Positions 28,464 to 37,018 of a stretch of 64,000 bases of DNA are shown in pieces. The DNA lies in NCBI GenBank assembly GCA_963789275.1, contig CAWBKF010000004.1, positions 744,001 to 808,000 on the forward strand. The letters run 5' to 3'. Every line of letters begins with the position of its first letter. The stretch's first letter is position 1. Source of the DNA: DAHUYF01 sp963789275. GTDB taxonomy: Bacteria; Pseudomonadota; Alphaproteobacteria; ATCC43930; CGMCC-115725. Made by a program: the position numbers and the translations under genes. A model generated the notes under the pieces. It saw only the letters and a program-made list of their open reading frames with translations, made no database searches and was not told where the DNA came from.

Positions 28464-29123
28464 CTACTTCGGCTGCGGCACGATGCGCAGATAGGGGCGC
28501 GGCGCCTTCCAGCCCTGCGGATAGATCTTCTTGGCGTCGTCGTCGGAGACCGAGCCGGCGATGATCACGTCATCGCCAGGCTTCCAGTTGGCCGGCGTCG
28601 CCACCTTGTGCCTGGCCGTGAGCTGCAGCGAGTCGATGACGCGCAGCACCTCGTCGAAATTGCGTCCCGTGGTCATGGGATAGACCAGGATCAGCTTGAT
28701 CTTCTTGTCGGGGCCGACGACGAAGACGTTGCGCACGGTCTGGTTGTCGGCCGCGGTGCGCTTGCTGGCGTCGCCGGAGAGCGCGGCCGGCAGCATGTGG
28801 TAGAGCTTCGCCACCTTGAGCTCGGGATCGCCGATGATCGGGTAGTTCGGCGCCGTGCCCTGCGTCTCCTTGATGTCGTTCGCCCAGCGGCCATGATCCT
28901 GCACGGCATCGATGCTGAGGCCGATGATCTTGGTGTTGCGCTTGTCGAACTCGGGCTTGATCCGCGCCATGTAGCCGAGCTCGGTGGTGCAGACCGGCGT
29001 GAAATCCTTGGGATGCGAGAACAGCACCGCCCAGGAATCGCCGATCCAGTCATGAAAGCGAATGCGGCCTTGCGTCGTCTCCGCCTCGAAATCCGGCGCG
29101 ATATCGCCAATCGACAATGACAT
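28464..29123 (-). CDS. 1-Cys peroxiredoxin (Prdx6/AhpC-TSA family)
   Basis: A 219-aa cytosolic thiol peroxidase reducing H2O2 and organic hydroperoxides. The peroxidatic cysteine is Cys45 in HPKDFTPVCTTELG. No resolving cysteine is seen in the C-terminal half, and the 1-Cys C-terminal arm is present (VATPANWKPGDDVIIAG). ATG 29123 has an excellent ribosome site (GAGGAGGAGAG). The frame is open 68 codons upstream without coding character. Terminated by the hairpin at 28415-28452; it stands alone. Confidence 0.94.
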   Translation of the reverse strand: MSLSIGDIAPDFEAETTQGRIRFHDWIGDSWAVLFSHPKDFTPVCTTELGYMARIKPEFDKRNTKIIGLSIDAVQDHGRWANDIKETQGTAPNYPIIGDPELKVAKLYHMLPAALSGDASKRTAADNQTVRNVFVVGPDKKIKLILVYPMTTGRNFDEVLRVIDSLQLTARHKVATPANWKPGDDVIIAGSVSDDDAKKIYPQGWKAPRPYLRIVPQPK

Positions 29124-29233
29124 GCTCTCCTCCTCTGGTCGTCGGTGTCTTGATCGATCGCCCGCTTGCGGCGGCGTTGGCGCCATTGTGGCGCAAGCCG
29201 TGTCCGGAGGGAACGCCCGACTTGGGCGCCGCT

Positions 29234-29728
29234 TCAGCGCGCGCCGGCGCGCTGACGTGCGATCCAGGGTTGGCTGTCCGCCGCGGGCTGATAGAAGACG
29301 TCGAACTCGCCGAGCGCCGCGAGCCAATTCTCCGCCAGGGCGCGGTCGCCCACCTCGAAAGCGTCGATGCCGCAGCGCCGCATGAACATCAGCTGGTCGC
29401 GCAGCACATTGCCGGTGGCGCGCAGCTCGCCGCGGAAGCCCAGGCGGCCGCGCAGCAGCCGCGCCTGCGAATAGGCCCGCCCGTCGGTGAAGCGCGGGAA
29501 GGCGAGCGTGATGAGATCGAAACGCGCGATATCCTCGGCGAGCGCCGATACCGCGGCGTCGTTGGGCAGGCGCAGTCCGAGCCGCCCGTTGCGGCGCGAC
29601 AGCGCCTCGCGCTCGGCCGCCCAGCGTTTCAGCGACACCGTCGCCGGCGCGCCGTCCGGCAGCGATTCCGCGTCGTCGAGATGGCGCCAGGGATCGTCGA
29701 TGACGCGCCCACCTTTAAGCAACGGCAT
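29234..29728 (-). CDS. DUF934 protein of the sulfite-reductase operon
   Basis: A 164-aa protein of the DUF934 family, almost always next to cysI/cysH-type genes and sometimes annotated as an oxidoreductase of sulfur assimilation; its biochemical role is not established. Family signatures: VSLKRWAAEREALSRRNGRL, ITLAFPRFTDGRAYSQARLL, LRATGNVLRDQLMFMRRCGI and a C-terminal YQPAADSQPWIARQR. ATG 29728 overlaps the cysI 3' end by 14 bases. Confidence 0.88.
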   Translation of the reverse strand: MPLLKGGRVIDDPWRHLDDAESLPDGAPATVSLKRWAAEREALSRRNGRLGLRLPNDAAVSALAEDIARFDLITLAFPRFTDGRAYSQARLLRGRLGFRGELRATGNVLRDQLMFMRRCGIDAFEVGDRALAENWLAALGEFDVFYQPAADSQPWIARQRAGAR

Positions 29729-31368
29729 AGAGCGCCTCCTTGAACGGCGCCGCGCCGACGCGGCGATAGGTCTCGGGAAAGCGCTCGCCGTCGCGGCGGC
29801 GGTCGAGATAGACCTCGATCAGCGTGTCGACCGCGCTCGTGACCTCGGCGCTCGGCACGGCGGGACCGATGATGGCGCCGAGTGCGGCGTTCTCGTCGGC
29901 GCTGCCGCCGATGGTGATCTGGTAGAACTCCTCGCCGTTCTTGTCGACGCCGAGAATGCCGATATGGCCGACATGGTGATGGCCGCAGGCGTTGATGCAG
30001 CCCGAGATCTTGATGTGCAGCTCGCCGATCTCGTGGTCGCGCGCTGCCAGATGCTCGCTGAGCCGCTCGGCGACGGGGATCGAGCGCGCATTGGCGAGGC
30101 TGCAGAAATCGAGCCCGGGACAGGCGATGATGTCGCTGGCGAGCCCGGCATTGGCGGTGGCGAGCCCGGCCTCGCCGAGCCGGCGCCACAGCTCCGGCAG
30201 GTCCTTGCGGCGGACATGCGGCAGGACGAGGTTCTGCTCGTAGGTGACGCGGATCTCGCCCAGGCTGTAGCGCTCGGCGAGATCGGCCAGCAGCTCCATC
30301 TGCGCCGCGCTGGCATCGCCCGGCGGCCGGCCCGGCGGCTTCAGCGACACGGTCACGATGGCGTGGCCGGGCGCGCGGTGGGCGGCGACGTTCCGACTGA
30401 CCCAGCGCGCCATTGCCGGCTCGAGCGCGAGCGCGAAGTCGAGCGCGGCTTCGTCATCCGCTCCCGGCGCGGCATAGGCGGGCGGCGCGAAATGCGCGGC
30501 GATCGCCGCGATGGTCGCTTCCGGCAGCGCCAGCGGGTCTTCGCCCATCGCCGCGAATTCGGTCTCGACGGCATCGCGCATCTTCTCGATGCCGAGCGCG
30601 TGAACCAGGATCTTGATGCGCGACTTGTAGAGATTGTCGCGCCGGCCGAACTCGTTATAGACGCGCAGGATCGCTTCGAGATAGGCCAGCAGCTGCGCGC
30701 TTGGGCAGGAAGTGGCGCAGCGTCTTGCCGATCATCGGCGTGCGCCCGAGACCGCCGCCGACCAGCACCTCGAAGCCGATCTCGCCGGCTTCGTTGCGCC
30801 GCAGATAGAGGCCGATGTCGTGGACGCGCACCGCGGCGCGATCGGCCGTGGCGCCGGATACCGCGATCTTGAACTTGCGCGGCAGGAACGAGAATTCCGG
30901 ATGCAGCGTCGACCATTGGCGGATGATCTCGCAATAGGGACGCGGATCCTCGATCTCGTCGCCGGCGACGCCGGCGAAGGGATCGGCGGTGACGTTGCGG
31001 ATGCAATTGCCGCTGGTCTGGATGCCGTGCATCTCGACGCCGGCCAGCTCGGCGAGGATGTCCGGCGTCTCCTCGAGCTTGATCCAGTTGAACTGGATGT
31101 TCTGCCGCGTGGTGAAATGGCCGTAGCCGCGATCGTAGCGGCGGGCGATCTTGGCCAGCAGCCGCAGCTTTTCCGAGGACAGCGTGCCGTAGGGGATGGC
31201 GATCCGCAGCATATAGGCGTGAAGCTGCAGATAGAGGCCGTTCATCAGCCGCAGCGGGCGGAACTCGTCCTCGGAGAGCTGCCCGGCGAGGCGCCGGCGC
31301 ACCTGGTCGCGGTATTGCGCCACTCTCTCCTCGAGGAAGCGCCGGTCGAATTCGTCATAGCGGTACAC
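29715..31368 (-). CDS. cysI: Nitrite/sulfite reductase, siroheme-[4Fe-4S] enzyme (frameshift near 30698)
   Basis: Reduces sulfite to sulfide (or nitrite to ammonia) with six electrons. Corrected length is 550 aa. The N-terminal half has YGHFTTRQNIQFNWI, the siroheme-side GIQTSGNCIRNVTADPFAG, and LPRKFKIAVSGATADRAAV. The C-terminal half holds the cluster ligands: CPGLDFCSLANARS, then CINACGHHHVGHIGILG. The frame breaks at RHFLPKR; removing one base from GCGCGC near 30698 continues as QLLAYLEAILRVYNEFGRR. GTG 31368 has AGGAG 8 bases upstream. Ferredoxin-type electron supply is likely, since no flavoprotein subunit is present. Confidence 0.92.
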
Positions 31369-31388
31369 GCGCGATCTCCTGCGGTCTC

Positions 31389-31724
31389 TCAGGCGCCGGC
31401 CGCGCGCACGGTGGGTCCGAAGGCGCGGATCTCCTCGCGCAACCCGACCGGGCGCAGGCGGCCGCCGCGAAGCACGGCGTCGATGAGATAGGGCGCGATC
31501 ACCGGCTGCGGCGGCGCGCCGGCCTGCGCCTCGGCCAGCAAAGCATCGGCGTCGGCGGCAGCGACATGCCGCGCCTCGGCGAAAGCCGGCGACCAGCGCC
31601 CGCTGCCGGCGAAATAGACCGGCACGCCGTCGCGCAGCCGGTTGCCGGTGACCACGCGCCGCGCCGCGTCCGAGGCGGCGGCGTCGCTGCGCGGTAGCGG
31701 GAAGGGATTATGACCATGCGGCAC
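31389..31724 (-). CDS. DUF2849 protein of the sulfite-reductase operon
   Basis: A 111-aa protein with the DUF2849 pattern VVTGNRLRDGVPVYFAG followed by WSPAFAEARHVA and PQPVIAPYLIDAVLRGG, found adjacent to cysI in alphaproteobacteria. Function unknown, presumably linked to siroheme enzyme assembly or sulfur assimilation by context. It starts at GTG 31724, just after the corrected end of the siroheme gene, and ends 21 bases before cysI. Confidence 0.82.
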   Translation of the reverse strand: MPHGHNPFPLPRSDAAASDAARRVVTGNRLRDGVPVYFAGSGRWSPAFAEARHVAAADADALLAEAQAGAPPQPVIAPYLIDAVLRGGRLRPVGLREEIRAFGPTVRAAGA

Positions 31725-31742
31725 GGGGATGTCCTCGTCGCG

Positions 31743-32373
31743 TCAGTGTCGGGTCGCTTGCCTGGGATCGGCAGTCTCGCCTGGCGCGGCCTCGCCGGAT
31801 CCCGCCGCCTCGGCGGGCAGCCAGCCTTGGCGGCTGACCCAGCTCTCGCTCCAGCGCGCCATCGTCTCGGCATCGGCGCCGCGCGCGCGCCAGCCGCGCC
31901 GCAACGTCGCCAGCGTGTCGAGGCGCTGCTGCCATTCCGGGCGCGAACAGCGTGCCGAGAAAGCGCTTCACCTGCACCGCCAGCCCGGGGCTCTTGCCCC
32001 CGGTCGAGACGGCGATGGTGAGATCGCCGCGCCGCAGCACCGCCGGCGCCTGCACGTCGCACAGCGCCGGCGCATCCTCGACATGCACCAGCGCGCCGAG
32101 CGCGCGCGCTAAGCCGGCGAGTTCGTCGCAATAGCCCGCGTGCCGGTCGCTGATGAAGACGAGGCGCGCCCGGGCCAGCTCCCGCGCCGTCGGCAGCCGC
32201 GGCACGAGGCGGCTTCCCGCCGCCAGCGCCAACGCGGCCGACGGCGTTTCAGCATAGACCCTGAGATCGGCGGCGCCGGCGGCGTCGAGCAGGCCGAGGC
32301 GGCGCTCCGCCGCGGCGCCGTCGCCGATCAGCATCAGCGTGAGCCGGCTGAGATCGAGCACCAGCGGCAGCAT
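31743..32373 (-). CDS. cysG: Siroheme synthase, precorrin-2 dehydrogenase/ferrochelatase domain only (frameshift near 31940)
   Basis: Corresponds to the N-terminal (Met8p-like) part of CysG, which oxidises precorrin-2 and inserts iron. Seen: a Rossmann start (MLIGDGAAAERRLGLLDAAG), the catalytic-domain VFISDRHAGYCDELAGLARA, and VHVEDAPALCDVQAPAVLRR, then TIAVSTGGKSPGLAVQVKRF. After GTLFAP the raw frame becomes Arg-rich; removing one base from CCCGG near 31940 restores EWQQRLDTLATLRRGWRARG and a stop at 31743 (209 aa). No methyltransferase domain is attached, so a separate SUMT is needed. TGATG overlap with the upstream reductase-like gene. Confidence 0.86.
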
Positions 32374-33506
32374 CAGGACGCCTCCTGCAGCGCGACCGGG
32401 GCGTCCCCGCCGGCGTCGATCGCGACGCCGAGGCGGCTAAGCGCGGCCGCGGCGGCAAGGCGATCGGCCGGCGCGATGGTGCCGAGAACAATCTGCTGCG
32501 GCAGCAGCAGCACGCTGCCGGCAAAGCTCTTGCAGAGCAGCCGCAGCGCCGCCCGCCGCCGCTCGCCGGCGGCGATGCGCCCGCCGGGCACGGCAATCCC
32601 GAGCGACAGCCAGCCATCGCCTTGCTCGCGCCAGCCGAGATGGTCTGCGACATGGAAGGGCGGCAGCGGCAACGGCGCCGCCAGGGTCTTGCCGAGACTG
32701 GCGTCGAGCTGCGCCTTGGCCCAGCCGGCATCGCGCTCGGCGATGAGCTGGCCGAGCGCCCGGCTGCGCTCGTCGCGCGCGCCATGATCGCGGAACAGCC
32801 TGACCACCGCCGCGCCGGCGGCAAGCAGGTCATGGGGCTCGATGAAGGCGATGGGCGCCGCCGCGCGTGAGGGTTGCCGGCCCAGAGCGAGCGTGTAGCC
32901 GAGGAGCCGCTCGCCCTCGTGACGCGCGATGAAGGCGACATCGTTGCTCAGGACATCGACCGCGTCGTCCTGCGGCAAGGCAAGGCCGATCTCGAGCGCG
33001 TGCGGCAGCGCGGCGGCGCCATAAAGCGCGTCCTCGCCCGCGCCGCTCGCGGGCGCGCCATCGAGCCACAGCTCGTCATAGGCCTCGGCGCGCGGCAGCA
33101 GATGATCGGAGAGCCGCTGCGCATCCTCCTCGAGCCGCCGATAGGGGCCATCGCGCCGCGCCGCGGCCGCGGTGACCCCGCGGGCGACATTGCCGCCGGC
33201 GCCGAGCGTGGTGAGCCGCGCCAGATGAATGGCGCCGATCGCCTCCTTGAGGTCGCGCTTCAGGATGCCGTGAAGCTCCACTTCCTGGCGCGGCGTGAGA
33301 TGCAGCGTGCCATCGCCATGACGGTCGGCGAGATCGTCCAGCGCGAGATACTGCGCCGCCGACAGCCTGCCGGCGGGAATGCGCACGCGCAGGATGAAGT
33401 CGCGATCCGCGCCCGGGCGAATGCCATGGACGCCAAGCAGCGCCTCGCTCGCCGCCACGCCAGGGAATGCCGCATCGGGTCCGGAAGGGGGGCGCAACGC
33501 CGTCAT
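32373..33506 (-). CDS. Half-length sulfite/nitrite reductase-like protein lacking the siroheme/Fe-S cysteines
   Basis: A 377-aa relative of siroheme reductases. It has the first ferredoxin-like half-domain (FILRVRIPAGRLSAAQYLAL, LHLTPRQEVELHGI), the LARLTTLGAGGNVARGVTA segment, the DVLSNDVAFIARHEGERLLG strand, and the second half-domain (FHVADHLGWREQGDGWLSLG, LLLPQQIVLGTI). It ends there, before the position of the C-terminal cluster motifs, and has a single Cys overall. The end is natural: its TGA overlaps the cysG ATG. It could be a non-catalytic partner, a regulator of siroheme use, or a CobG-like remnant. It is the first gene after the promoter at 33612-33641. Confidence 0.72.
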   Translation of the reverse strand: MTALRPPSGPDAAFPGVAASEALLGVHGIRPGADRDFILRVRIPAGRLSAAQYLALDDLADRHGDGTLHLTPRQEVELHGILKRDLKEAIGAIHLARLTTLGAGGNVARGVTAAAARRDGPYRRLEEDAQRLSDHLLPRAEAYDELWLDGAPASGAGEDALYGAAALPHALEIGLALPQDDAVDVLSNDVAFIARHEGERLLGYTLALGRQPSRAAAPIAFIEPHDLLAAGAAVVRLFRDHGARDERSRALGQLIAERDAGWAKAQLDASLGKTLAAPLPLPPFHVADHLGWREQGDGWLSLGIAVPGGRIAAGERRRAALRLLCKSFAGSVLLLPQQIVLGTIAPADRLAAAAALSRLGVAIDAGGDAPVALQEAS

Positions 33507-33611
33507 CTCTCAATCCCATCTCTGGAGCGGGGGCGGCGGGGCGCTGGGCACCTCGCTTTAGCCGCATTTCTTAAGCGCCCGCAAGCTGAGCTCAAATCGG
33601 CGCTGTGGTTG

Positions 33612-33641
33612 AATATAGTTTGCGCACGACCGTCTTGTCAA
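33612..33641 (-). promoter_or_regulatory. Near-consensus sigma-70 promoter of the sulfite-reductase operon
   Basis: On the minus strand TTGACA (33641-33636), an 18-base spacer and TATATT (33617-33612) lie about 105 bases before the first gene's start at 33506. The block upstream (33640-33675) is unusually AT-rich for this genome, as expected for a LysR-type (CysB-like) activator site, but no such site was recognised. Confidence 0.65.
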
Positions 33642-33759
33642 ATCCAACTTAAAATACATATTTGTTATGCTATTTACGCCGAGTGTCGACCGCCGGCGGC
33701 CTTTGCCGGCCCGGCGCGATCGGCTATGACCTGCGCTCAACGGGCGAAGAGGCGCCGCG

Positions 33760-34545
33760 ATGGCCTGGGATCCGACACTCTACCTCAAATTCGGCGACGA
33801 ACGGCTGCGGCCGGGCTACGAGCTGCTGGCGCGGGTCGGCGAGCTGCCGGCGGGACCGCTCTATGAGCTCGGCTGCGGCACCGGTGCCCATGCCCGCGCC
33901 ATCGCCCAGCGCTGGCCCGACTGCACGCTTACCGCCATCGACCGCTCGGCGGAGATGCTGGCGAAGGCCGCCGCCGAGCCGGCGCCGATCCGCTGGCTCA
34001 AGGCCGATATCGCGGCCTGGGCGGCGCCGGAAAAGGCGGCGTTGATCTTCTCCAACGCCACCTTGCAATGGCTCGGCGGCCACGCGCAGCTCTTTCCCCA
34101 TCTGCTGCGCCAGCTCGTGCCCGACGGCGTGCTGGCGGTGCAAATGCCGCGCAACTTCGACCAGCCCTCGCATGTGCTGATGCGCGAGACGGCGGCGGCG
34201 GGCCCATGGGCGGCCAAGCTCATCCCGGTGCTGGGCGGCGCCACGGTGCTGCGCGAGGATCCGGTGGCGCCGCCGGAATGGTATTACGATCTGCTGGCGC
34301 CGCTCGCCCGCGGCGGCCTCGACTTCTGGGAGACCGAATACCTGCATGTGCTCGAGGGCGAAGATCCGGTGCTGCACTGGGTGAGCGGCACGGCGCTGAG
34401 GCCGGTCACCGAGGCGCTCGCCGGTGCCGAGCGCGAGGCTTTCCTCGCCGCCTATGGCGCCAAGCTGCGGCAGGCATATCCGCGCCGCGCCGATGGCAAG
34501 ACCGTGCTGCCGTTCCGCCGGCTGTTCCTGATTGCGCGCGCGTGA
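33760..34545 (+). CDS. tam: Trans-aconitate 2-methyltransferase
   Basis: A 261-aa SAM-dependent methyltransferase. The SAM motif is YELGCGTGAHARAIAQRWPD, with the acidic ribose contact at AIDRSAEM. The family-specific MAWDPTLYLKFGDERLRPGY start and IFSNATLQWLGGHAQLFPHL segment identify Tam, which methylates trans-aconitate and so relieves aconitase inhibition. ATG 33760 heads a run of three close genes (tam, EVE, Rieske), divergent from the sulfite-reductase operon. Confidence 0.9.
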   Translation: MAWDPTLYLKFGDERLRPGYELLARVGELPAGPLYELGCGTGAHARAIAQRWPDCTLTAIDRSAEMLAKAAAEPAPIRWLKADIAAWAAPEKAALIFSNATLQWLGGHAQLFPHLLRQLVPDGVLAVQMPRNFDQPSHVLMRETAAAGPWAAKLIPVLGGATVLREDPVAPPEWYYDLLAPLARGGLDFWETEYLHVLEGEDPVLHWVSGTALRPVTEALAGAEREAFLAAYGAKLRQAYPRRADGKTVLPFRRLFLIARA

Positions 34546-34561
34546 CGGGAGGAGGACCGCA

Positions 34562-34975
34562 ATGCGTCATTGGCTGTTGAAATCCGAGCCCTCAGCCTAT
34601 TCCTGGGAGCAGCTCGTGAAGGACGGGCGCACCGGCTGGAATGGCGTGCGCAACTATCAGGCGGCGAACAACCTCAAGGCGATGACGACTGGCGATCGCG
34701 CCTTCTTCTATCACTCGAATGACGGTCTCGACATCGTCGGCATCGTCGAGATCGCGAAGGAGGCCTATCCCGATCCCTCCGACAAGACCGGCCGCTTCGT
34801 CATGGTCGACGTGAAGCCGGTGGAGCCGGTGAAGCACCCGGTGACCCTGGCGCAGATCAAGGCGGAGAAGAAGCTCGCCGATTTCGCGCTGGTGCGGCAG
34901 TCGCGGCTCTCGGTGGTGCCGGTCACGGACGAGGAATGGCGCCTGCTGTGCAAGATGGTCGGCGTCAAGCCGTGA
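34562..34975 (+). CDS. EVE domain protein
   Basis: A 137-aa single-domain EVE/PUA-like protein (MRHWLLKSEPSAYSWEQL, GWNGVRNYQAANNLKAM, FYHSN, GIVEIAKEAYPDPS, FALVRQSRLSVVPVTDEEW). EVE domains bind modified nucleobases in DNA or RNA; stand-alone bacterial members have no fixed role. A GGAGGA ribosome site precedes ATG 34562, and the TGA overlaps the next gene's GTG. Confidence 0.92.
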   Translation: MRHWLLKSEPSAYSWEQLVKDGRTGWNGVRNYQAANNLKAMTTGDRAFFYHSNDGLDIVGIVEIAKEAYPDPSDKTGRFVMVDVKPVEPVKHPVTLAQIKAEKKLADFALVRQSRLSVVPVTDEEWRLLCKMVGVKP

Positions 34976-35307
34976 GCCCGCGCCGGCTCTGCCGCGCCGA
35001 GGAAGTACCGGAAGGCGGTGCGCGCGGCTTTCGCTTCGGCTCGGGCCCCGATCTCGAGGCGGTCCTGGTGGCGCGCCGGGCGGACACGCTCTTCGCCTAC
35101 GACAATGCGTGCCCGCATTGGGGAACGCCGATCAACTTCCTGCCCGACCGTTTCCTCGACCGCGACGGCCGGCATCTGCTGTGCGGCACGCACGGCGCGC
35201 GCTTTCGCATCGAGGATGGCTATTGCATCGACGGACCCTGCGCCGGCAAGAGCCTGCGGCGTCGGCGCATCGCGGTCGAAACCGGCGAGATCGTGCTGAT
35301 CGACTAG
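34972..35307 (+). CDS. Rieske [2Fe-2S] ferredoxin-like protein
   Basis: A 111-aa soluble Rieske protein. Cluster ligands are in ACPHWGTP (Cys-x-His) and LCGTHGARF (Cys-x2-His), separated by about 20 residues. No membrane anchor or oxygenase domain is attached, so it is likely a small electron carrier. It starts at GTG 34972 overlapping the EVE stop (GTGA), which fixes the start. Electron partners are unknown. Confidence 0.88.
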   Translation: MSPRRLCRAEEVPEGGARGFRFGSGPDLEAVLVARRADTLFAYDNACPHWGTPINFLPDRFLDRDGRHLLCGTHGARFRIEDGYCIDGPCAGKSLRRRRIAVETGEIVLID

Positions 35308-35457
35308 CCGCCGGCGGCGCCGGGGGCCAGGGCGCGCGCGGCTTGGCTAGAAGGGGGAGTCGGCCGAGGTCCTTAGCCGTCCCTTTGTACCCTGGTCGGC
35401 CTGCATAACGTCGGCGCCGCGCCGCGAAGCCGCCACCGCGGCGCAAAGGAACCCCCC

Positions 35458-36241
35458 ATGTTCTCGAGCTCCCAACCCCCCGTCGAGGATCCCTTCGCCA
35501 ATTTGCGCCAGAGCTTCCGCGAGGAATCGAACGAACGGCTCGCCGGCATGGACCGGATGGTGCAGGAGGTGTTCGAGCGAGAAGCGGCCTTTCGCCACCG
35601 CCGCCGCGCAGCTTCGCCGCGACACGCATACACTCAAAGGCATGGGCGAGGCCTCGGGCTTTCCCCTGGTCTCGCTGGTGGCGCACCGGCTGGAGAATTA
35701 TCTCGACGACATCGATCCCGCCCATGCCGCCGACGCGCTGCTCGACATCCGCGCGCATATCGACGCCATGGACAAGGCGATGGAAGGCCATGGCGTCGAT
35801 GACGCCGCCATCGCCCGGGTGCTGCGCTCGCTGCCGATTCCGCGCGCCTTCAACCCCGACGATGTCGAATTGCGCAACGTCGAGGCGCTGCTCGTCACCT
35901 CGTCGCGCGTCGTCGGCCGGCTGGTGGCGCGCGATCTCGCCGCCTGCGGCATCCGCGCCATCCTGACGCAATCGGCGACCGAGGCCTTCACGCTGGCCAT
36001 CCGCATGAAGCCCAATCTCATCATCACCTCGGCGACCATGGCCGAGCTGCCGGGCACCGATCTCGCCCGCGCGCTGATGGCAATGGCGACCACCAACAAG
36101 ATCCCGGTGGCGATCCTGACCAGTCTTGCCGAGGGCGATCCCGGGCGCAAGGCGCTACCCACCGGCATCCCCACCATCCGTACCGGCCCGCATCTCAGCG
36201 ACGACCTCGCCACGGTGATCACCGCCTACGGGATCGGCTGA
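35458..36241 (+). CDS. Hpt domain plus receiver-like domain protein (frameshift near 35593)
   Basis: Corrected to 260 aa. The N-terminal half is a histidine phosphotransfer helix bundle with the acceptor His in RRDTHTLKGMGEASGF, followed by LVAHRLENYLDDI. The C-terminal domain (from about residue 140) has the order of a receiver (NVEALLVTSSRVVGRLVARD, ILTQSATEAFTLAIRMKP, VAILTSLAEGD), but the phospho-Asp strand reads NLIITSATMAELPG, with Ser where Asp is expected. The raw frames join when one C is removed from TTTCGCC near 35593 (EREAAFATAAAQLRRDTHTL). It may link a kinase to an output; no cognate gene is adjacent. Confidence 0.75.
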
Positions 36242-36245
36242 GAGA

Positions 36246-36962
36246 TCACCGCTCGGTGTAGCGCCTGACCTCGGCCGGCCCGCCCGTGCCGGCGATCTCG
36301 CGCACCAGCTTGCCGAGGATGGCGGTGCCGAAATCGCTGACATCATGCGCCACCACGGCAAATGCGCCGGGGCCGCCGATGACGTTGTCGCGGTAGTAGG
36401 CTTCGAGCGCGGGATAGTCCCACAGAATCGCCAGGCCATTGATGGTGAGGCCGGTCTTGAGCGCGTCCGCGCGCGCCGCAGCGAGGTCGCGGCCGTTGTT
36501 GTTGATGCCGTCGCCGGAAACGTCGATGACCTTGCGTGTGGCATCGCCGCCGCCGCTCGCTATCAACGCCACGGCGAAATCGATCGCGCCGCTGATCGAG
36601 GTCCAATCGGCGAACGCGCGCGGCGCCTCGGCCAGCGCGCTGCCGAAGGCGGTAGCGGCTTCGGGACCGTCGATCAGCGTCCAGCCGATCACCTGCTGCT
36701 GATGGTCGGCGCCCGACCACTCGACCAGCGTCACCAGAATGGCGTGGTTCTCGCCGCCGGCGATGGCGGCCAGCACTTCGGGGCTGGCAAAGGCCTTGGC
36801 ATAGCCCCGGCGCTGCAGCTCGAAGCGCTCGCCGCTGACGCTGCCGGAGACATCGACCGCCAGCACCAGCGCCACATCGACGCCGCGCGCCGCCGCGCCA
36901 CCGCTCGCCGCCGCCACGCCAGCGGCCAGCGCCGCCAGCGCCAGACACCACCGCCGCACCAT
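36246..36962 (-). CDS. DUF1194 exported VWA-like protein
   Basis: A 238-aa protein with a signal sequence (CLALAALAAGVAAASGGAAA) and a von Willebrand A-like domain. The metal-site motif is AVDVSGSVS, and the family block KVIDVSGDGINNNGRDLAAA is clear. The C-terminus ends VAHDVSDFGTAILGKLVREI. The role of DUF1194 proteins is not known. ATG 36962 with GGAGGCGGGG just upstream is preferred over the ATG 12 bases earlier. Convergent with the Hpt gene. Confidence 0.88.
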   Translation of the reverse strand: MVRRWCLALAALAAGVAAASGGAAARGVDVALVLAVDVSGSVSGERFELQRRGYAKAFASPEVLAAIAGGENHAILVTLVEWSGADHQQQVIGWTLIDGPEAATAFGSALAEAPRAFADWTSISGAIDFAVALIASGGGDATRKVIDVSGDGINNNGRDLAAARADALKTGLTINGLAILWDYPALEAYYRDNVIGGPGAFAVVAHDVSDFGTAILGKLVREIAGTGGPAEVRRYTER

Positions 36963-37018
36963 CCCCGCCTCCACTCGACCCGCGCCGAAGCTGCTAACAC
37001 CGGCGGCGGCCGAGAAAT

